A stretch of DNA of 64,000 bases from Deltaproteobacteria bacterium (GTDB taxonomy: Bacteria; UBA10199; JACPAL01), in contig JACPAL010000010.1 in NCBI GenBank assembly GCA_016180855.1, forward strand, positions 1 to 64,000, given 5' to 3'. Positions 59,908-64,000 of this stretch are shown here, in pieces (within the stretch, counting starts at the first letter, position 1; every line of letters begins with the position of its first letter). The notes beneath the pieces were generated by a model. The model saw only the letters and a program-made list of their open reading frames with translations, had not been told where the DNA came from and did not search any database. Both the position numbers and the translations under genes were made by a program.

Positions 59908-60729
59908 CTATAACTCAATCTTCCCTTCAAAAACGGTTGTGGCCGGACCGGTCATATAAACGCTGTCTTCGGCCCGGTTCCATTCGATCTCGAGAGTGCC
60001 GCCTGGCAGCTTAACCTCCACCTTTCTCTCGGTTTTGCCGTTTAAATGGGAGGCGACCGCGGCGGCACAGGCACCGCTTCCGCAGGCAAGTGTCTCACCG
60101 GCGCCACGCTCCCAGACCCTCATCTCGATTTTCTTTTTGGAAATCACCTTCACAAATTCGACATTTGTCCGGTTGGGGAAGAGGTAGTAGTTTTCAATGA
60201 GTGGCCCCTTTTCATGGACTGGGTACTCTTTGAGATTGTCGATAAACAGGACGCAGTGCGGATTCCCCATCGAGACACAGGTCATCCGGTATTCGATCCC
60301 GTGGATTCGGAGGGGATGATTGATGATGCGTCCTTTCAGTTTGACCGGGATCTCTTCCCCTTTGAGGATCGCCCTCCCCATATTGACCTGGATCTGACCG
60401 TCTCCCAGAATCCTGACCGTTTGAACGCCGGCGATTGTCTCGACACGGACCTCCTGTTCCCCGCTCCCATGATTTGAGACGTACTGGGCGACACAGCGGA
60501 TCCCGTTTCCACACATCTCCACCTGGCTTCCGTCGGCATTGTAGATCTGCATCTGGACATCCGCCTTTTTGGATGGCTCGAGGAGGAGGAGCTGGTCGGC
60601 GCCGACACCGAGGCGTCGATCACAAAGAAGCTTCGCCGCCTTGGCCATCTCGGGAAGTTTCCTCTTCCTTCCATCGATGACAATAAAGTCGTTACCGAGA
60701 CCGTGCATTTTGGTGAAAGAGATGTTCAT
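59908..60729 (-). CDS. dapF: Diaminopimelate epimerase
   Basis: A 273-residue DapF: FTKMHGLGNDFIVIDG at the start, NADGSQVEMCGNGIRCVAQYV with the first catalytic Cys (about residue 73), VSMGNPHCVLFID, and the second catalytic Cys in ETLACGSGACAAAVA (about 218). It interconverts LL- and meso-diaminopimelate, supplying both lysine and peptidoglycan. It overlaps the lysA stop by four bases. Confidence 0.96.
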   Translation of the reverse strand: MNISFTKMHGLGNDFIVIDGRKRKLPEMAKAAKLLCDRRLGVGADQLLLLEPSKKADVQMQIYNADGSQVEMCGNGIRCVAQYVSNHGSGEQEVRVETIAGVQTVRILGDGQIQVNMGRAILKGEEIPVKLKGRIINHPLRIHGIEYRMTCVSMGNPHCVLFIDNLKEYPVHEKGPLIENYYLFPNRTNVEFVKVISKKKIEMRVWERGAGETLACGSGACAAAVASHLNGKTERKVEVKLPGGTLEIEWNRAEDSVYMTGPATTVFEGKIEL

Positions 60730-61982
60730 ATTAAAAACTTCGGGACATGCTCCCCTTTGAGCAGATCTTTATACTCCTCTCTCTGTCTGATCACAAAAAA
60801 TTGCTCACCCTGCACTAACACCTCCGGTATTCGCGGTCTGGAGTTATAATTGGAGGCCATCACAAAACCGTACGCCCCGGCACTCATGACGGCCAGAAGG
60901 TCCGAGGGACGTGCAGCAGGCAGGCGGCGATCTTTCGCTAAAAAATCGCCCGATTCACAGACAGGTCCGACCACGTCCACTTTTTCTTTTTTGACCTTTC
61001 TCTTTTCAACGGGCCAGATCTCATGATGGGAACCGTAGAGGGAAGGACGGATCAGGTCGTTCATCCCCCCATCGACAACCACAAAGATTTTATTCCCCTG
61101 CCTCTTTCGATAGAGGACCTTGGTGAGCAGGATTCCGGCATTGCCGGAAATGACGCGCCCCGGTTCCAAAAGGAGCGTGACATTCCGCTTTTTCAACTCC
61201 GGGGCGATCGCCTTGGCGTACTCCGCCGGTGAAGGAGGGGATTCCTTGTCATACGGAATGCCGAGCCCTCCACCTAAATCGAGAAAGCGAATCGTGAGCC
61301 CCAGTTTTTTCAACGTGCTCACCAACGCCCCCAGTTTTTTAACGGTCTCAACAAACGGTTTGACCCGGGTGATTTGGGAACCGATATGACAACTGACTCC
61401 CTGGACCTCAATTCCGGGCAACTCCCTGGCGATCCTGTAGAGTCGAACACTCTCACGGATCTGGACGCCAAATTTGCTCTTCTTGAGACCTGTGGAGATA
61501 TAAGGATGGGTCTTGGGATTGATATCCGGGTTCACCCGAATGGCAATCGGGGCTGCTCTTCCACAATCTTTGGCGACGTTTGACAGCTTGATGAGCTCCT
61601 CTTCCGATTCGATGTTGAAGAGAAGGATTCGTTCCCGTAATCCGTGTCGCATCTCCTGTTCCGTCTTGCCGACGCCTGAAAAAACGATCCGATTGGCCGG
61701 CACACCGGCGGTCCGCGAACGGAAGAGCTCACCGCCGGAGACGATATCAACACCCCCCCCCCACTGGGAGATCGCCCGGAGGATGGCGATGTTTGAATTT
61801 GCCTTTACCGCAAAACAGGTGAGATGGGGGATTTCTGAAAACGCACCGTCGAATACCTTGAAGTGACGCTCGAACGTCGCATAGCTGTAAATGTAAGCCG
61901 GGGAACCAACCGCCTCGGCGATTTTGCGAAGTGGCACCGATTCGCAATGGAGTTCATTTTTAACGTAATGAAAATGATGCAA
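60726..61982 (-). CDS. lysA: Diaminopimelate decarboxylase
   Basis: A 418-residue PLP fold-type III decarboxylase: CFAVKANSNIAIL with the PLP Lys (about residue 52), VQGVSCHIGSQIT, DLGGGLGIPYD, LLEPGRVISGNAGILL, GPVCESGDFLAKDR with the substrate-site Cys, and AGAYGFVMASNYNSRPR. It makes lysine from meso-diaminopimelate. I prefer the TTG at 61982, seven bases after a GGAG site, which overlaps argH by 23 bp; an upstream frame to 62036 lacks homology. Confidence 0.94.
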   Translation of the reverse strand: MHHFHYVKNELHCESVPLRKIAEAVGSPAYIYSYATFERHFKVFDGAFSEIPHLTCFAVKANSNIAILRAISQWGGGVDIVSGGELFRSRTAGVPANRIVFSGVGKTEQEMRHGLRERILLFNIESEEELIKLSNVAKDCGRAAPIAIRVNPDINPKTHPYISTGLKKSKFGVQIRESVRLYRIARELPGIEVQGVSCHIGSQITRVKPFVETVKKLGALVSTLKKLGLTIRFLDLGGGLGIPYDKESPPSPAEYAKAIAPELKKRNVTLLLEPGRVISGNAGILLTKVLYRKRQGNKIFVVVDGGMNDLIRPSLYGSHHEIWPVEKRKVKKEKVDVVGPVCESGDFLAKDRRLPAARPSDLLAVMSAGAYGFVMASNYNSRPRIPEVLVQGEQFFVIRQREEYKDLLKGEHVPKFLI

Positions 61983-63351
61983 GCCGCTTCTCCAGTCTCT
62001 TGATCTCTTTTTTGACTGCCTCCGGGGCGGTGCCACCGGTCTTGTTTCGGAGCGCGATGGAGGCCTCGGGCTTCAGGATCTTTAGAACCCCCAGATCGAA
62101 TTTTTTTGAGAATTTTCGAAATTCTACCAGGGAGAGCTCCGTCAGTTCTTTCCCGTGTTCTTCCGCATACCGAACCAGTTGGGAGACAATCCCATGAGAC
62201 GACCGAAAATCAACTCCCCGGCGAACGAGCCAGTCGGCGATATCGGTTGCGAGCAGAAAACTGTCCTGCAACGCCTCTCGCATTCGCTCTCTGTTTGGTT
62301 TCATTTTTGGAAACAGCTCGGCCATCATGTCGACACAATCGATCACGGTATCCAGGAGATCAAAAACCGCCTCCTTATCCTCCTGCATATCTTTGTTGTA
62401 GGCGAGTGGCAGTGACTTCATGAGTGTCAAAAGCGAGAAGAGGTGCCCATACACACGACCCGTTTTTCCGCGGATCAGTTCGAGGACATCCGGATTTATC
62501 TTCTGTGGCATCATGGAGGAGCCGGTGCAGAACTCTTCCGGCAGATCAATAAATGAATACTCCTTTGAGCTCCAAAGAATCAGTTCTTCCGCAAGCCGTG
62601 AGAGATGCATCATCAAGAGGGAAGCGACCGAACCACTCTCGATTACGAAATCACGATCCGAGACCGCATCAAGGCTGTTATGCGTTACATCGATGAACCC
62701 AAGCTCCCCGGCCACTTTCTCCCGATCGATCGGATAACTGGTGCCGGCAAGTGCCCCAGATCCCAACGGGCAGACGTTCATTCGCCGATGGCATTCCAGG
62801 GTTCGAGATCGATCCCTCTCCCACATCTCTACGTAAGCGAGGAGGTAATGGGAAAAGAGGATCGGTTGTGCTGGTTGCAGGTGGGTGTAGCCGGGCATCA
62901 TGATATCGAGATTTTTTTTGGCCAGTGTCAGGGCAGATTTTTCCAGATGAAGGAGTGAACTATGAAGCTCTTCGAGGCGGTCCCGACAATAGAGCCGGAG
63001 ATCGAGTGTCACCTGATCATTCCGGCTTCGGCCGGTATGGATCTTTCCTCCGAGGGGGCCGAGGTGTTTGATCAGGAGGGCTTCAATATTGAGATGGACA
63101 TCCTCCAGATCCTCTCTGAATTCCACTCTCCCGGAATCGACATCCTTGAGGATTTTTTTTAAGGCTGCCATGAGACGACTCTTCTCTCGTGTCGAGAGGA
63201 GGCCGGCGCGTGCCAAACCATTGACATGGGCGATACTTCCCAACACATCGTAATAATAGAGCTTTTTATCGAACGAGACCGACTGGGTGAAGTCGAGCGC
63301 GAGTGGACTTAAACCCTTCTCAAAACGGTTACTCCATTTCTTGGGGGACAT
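61960..63351 (-). CDS. argH: Argininosuccinate lyase
   Basis: A 463-residue fumarase-superfamily lyase: HTGRSRNDQVTLDLRLYCRD, MPGYTHLQPAQPILFSHYLLAY with the catalytic His, and the signature GSSMMPQKINPDVLELIRGK (about residues 282-301) with the catalytic Ser. It splits argininosuccinate into arginine and fumarate. It heads the lysA-dapF series, an argH-lysA link also seen in other deltaproteobacteria-like genomes. Length is typical. Confidence 0.96.
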   Translation of the reverse strand: MSPKKWSNRFEKGLSPLALDFTQSVSFDKKLYYYDVLGSIAHVNGLARAGLLSTREKSRLMAALKKILKDVDSGRVEFREDLEDVHLNIEALLIKHLGPLGGKIHTGRSRNDQVTLDLRLYCRDRLEELHSSLLHLEKSALTLAKKNLDIMMPGYTHLQPAQPILFSHYLLAYVEMWERDRSRTLECHRRMNVCPLGSGALAGTSYPIDREKVAGELGFIDVTHNSLDAVSDRDFVIESGSVASLLMMHLSRLAEELILWSSKEYSFIDLPEEFCTGSSMMPQKINPDVLELIRGKTGRVYGHLFSLLTLMKSLPLAYNKDMQEDKEAVFDLLDTVIDCVDMMAELFPKMKPNRERMREALQDSFLLATDIADWLVRRGVDFRSSHGIVSQLVRYAEEHGKELTELSLVEFRKFSKKFDLGVLKILKPEASIALRNKTGGTAPEAVKKEIKRLEKRLASFSLR

Positions 63352-63435
63352 AGGTGGCCAATATGCTCAAGCGCTCCGCTTCTTGTCAAGGAAAGCACGG
63401 GTGACAACAACTTATCCCGGATGCCGATAATAAAA

Positions 63436-64000
63436 ATGCTCATGATTCAATCCGTTTCAAATCGCGGGAACAGCCCAGTTGCTTCAGAAGAGGGCGTTGG
63501 GATCCCCGCCCCTCTTATCGCCCTCTCGGCCGTGTCGGCCTTCGGTATTGTCTTTGCCGATGCCTGGCTCGCCCAGCGACTTGGTCAGGCACGAGTGATC
63601 GCCTCTCGTCTCTGGACGGCCGGGCCTCCCGTCGATCATGCCGCGCGACTCCGGTTTCTCTTTGAAGAGCTGTTTTATTCCAAAATGTATCGTCAGGGCG
63701 AATGTGGAAGAAACATCATCGAGTTCATTGATGAGGCTCGTGCAAGGGGGATCTCCCTGTCTCAAGCCTCGGTCCTGTTGGTCTACAACCAAGAGAGGTA
63801 TGGCCTGATACCTCGGTGTGCCAGAGGTGGCACATTTCTCTGGGAGGAGTCGATTATATGGAGTGGAGGGTGGCATGCCGTCTTAAAACATCCCTCGGGG
63901 ATCTTTGATTTTGATTTTACGAATACCCCTCGCGTGCCCTCCCTCAGGGAATATTTTAAAGAGATGTTCGGATTTTCATCCCGCTCACCAAAAGAGACAA
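63436..64000 (+). CDS. Unknown protein, truncated by window end
   Basis: An open frame runs from an ATG at 63436 (or 63442) to the last base, 188 codons, and continues beyond. Residues 1-25 are polar, then a hydrophobic segment follows (PAPLIALSAVSAFGIVFADAWL, about 24-45). The rest looks globular and includes MYRQGECGRNIIEF, SGGWHAVLKHPSGIFDFDFTN and FKEMFGF. A Cys, then a His, then an Asp in this order recall papain-like or transglutaminase-like folds, but the match is weak. It diverges from argH. There is no clear ribosome site. Confidence 0.55.
   Translation, partial: MLMIQSVSNRGNSPVASEEGVGIPAPLIALSAVSAFGIVFADAWLAQRLGQARVIASRLWTAGPPVDHAARLRFLFEELFYSKMYRQGECGRNIIEFIDEARARGISLSQASVLLVYNQERYGLIPRCARGGTFLWEESIIWSGGWHAVLKHPSGIFDFDFTNTPRVPSLREYFKEMFGFSSRSPKET

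Noticed and set aside
63484-63876. Minus-strand open frame of 130 codons at the window end
   Set aside because: The plus strand is open through the whole interval to the end with more natural protein composition.

Overview
The window looks like chromosome from a Gram-negative, deltaproteobacterium-like lineage. The grounds are outer-membrane porins, Sec and lipoprotein signals, an MglA-type polarity GTPase, Myxococcus-type cysteine-rich (DUF4215) repeats, a TIGR02147 regulator and lysine synthesis through LL-diaminopimelate aminotransferase. No rRNA, CRISPR array, complete insertion sequence or replication origin is visible. Many genes have no recognisable relative, and dispersed palindromic repeats are common, as in poorly sampled lineages. 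Species cannot be told from the sequence.

Layout. 0-5 kb: accessory island with an XRE regulator, two DUF1016 (YhcG) proteins joined to different nuclease folds, a membrane protein with a winged helix beside a set of 17-bp operator-like motifs, an M15 peptidase, and a 900-bp gene-free stretch made of consecutive palindromes. 5-7.6 kb: a glutamine amidotransferase, then an FAD oxidoreductase coupled to an exported haem-binding protein. 7.6-16.4 kb: an AT-richer sugar-uptake locus (binding protein, ATPase, permease with an unusual insert, FruR/ScrR-like LacI regulator, fructokinase-like kinase, LysR regulator, 643-residue HAD-type protein). Near-identical LacI-type operators lie in the spacers of two promoters there. 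16.4-25.5 kb: MITE-like element, aldehyde dehydrogenase, a frameshifted coiled-coil protein, tRNA-Arg(TCT), a PIN/RHH toxin-antitoxin pair, Ppx, porin, TadA, tRNA-Ser(GGA) with a duplicated 3' end, an AAA ATPase and DedA. 25.5-45.6 kb: mostly envelope and secreted proteins (HEAT/subtilase, MsrB-MsrA lipoprotein, porin, DUF4215 beta-helix protein, three small membrane proteins with repeated leaders, TIGR02147 plus lipoprotein, a glycan operon, a metzincin with thrombospondin-3 repeats), an aminotransferase and two more tRNA-Ser genes. 45.8-49.1 kb: dnaX-recR, a DUF559 gene between 58-bp direct repeats, and mglA.

49.1-63.4 kb: an argH-lysA-dapF-dapA-dapB-dapL-folK-fsa series, all on the minus strand. 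It supplies arginine, lysine and meso-diaminopimelate for peptidoglycan. The series is broken up by plus-strand or unknown genes: two short beta-barrel-like proteins without signal peptides, a frameshifted metallopeptidase/beta-barrel gene, a Phd/RelE toxin-antitoxin pair and an 827-residue unknown protein. The window ends inside an unknown gene.

The points most worth a second look are the LacI regulon with its HAD-type protein, the DUF1016-SNase fusion, the beta-barrel-like proteins without signal peptides lodged in the lysine cluster, the DUF559 cassette between direct repeats, the short hairpin repeat that lengthens dapB, and the three-gene set with repeated leaders. All names rest on motifs read by eye; no database search was run.
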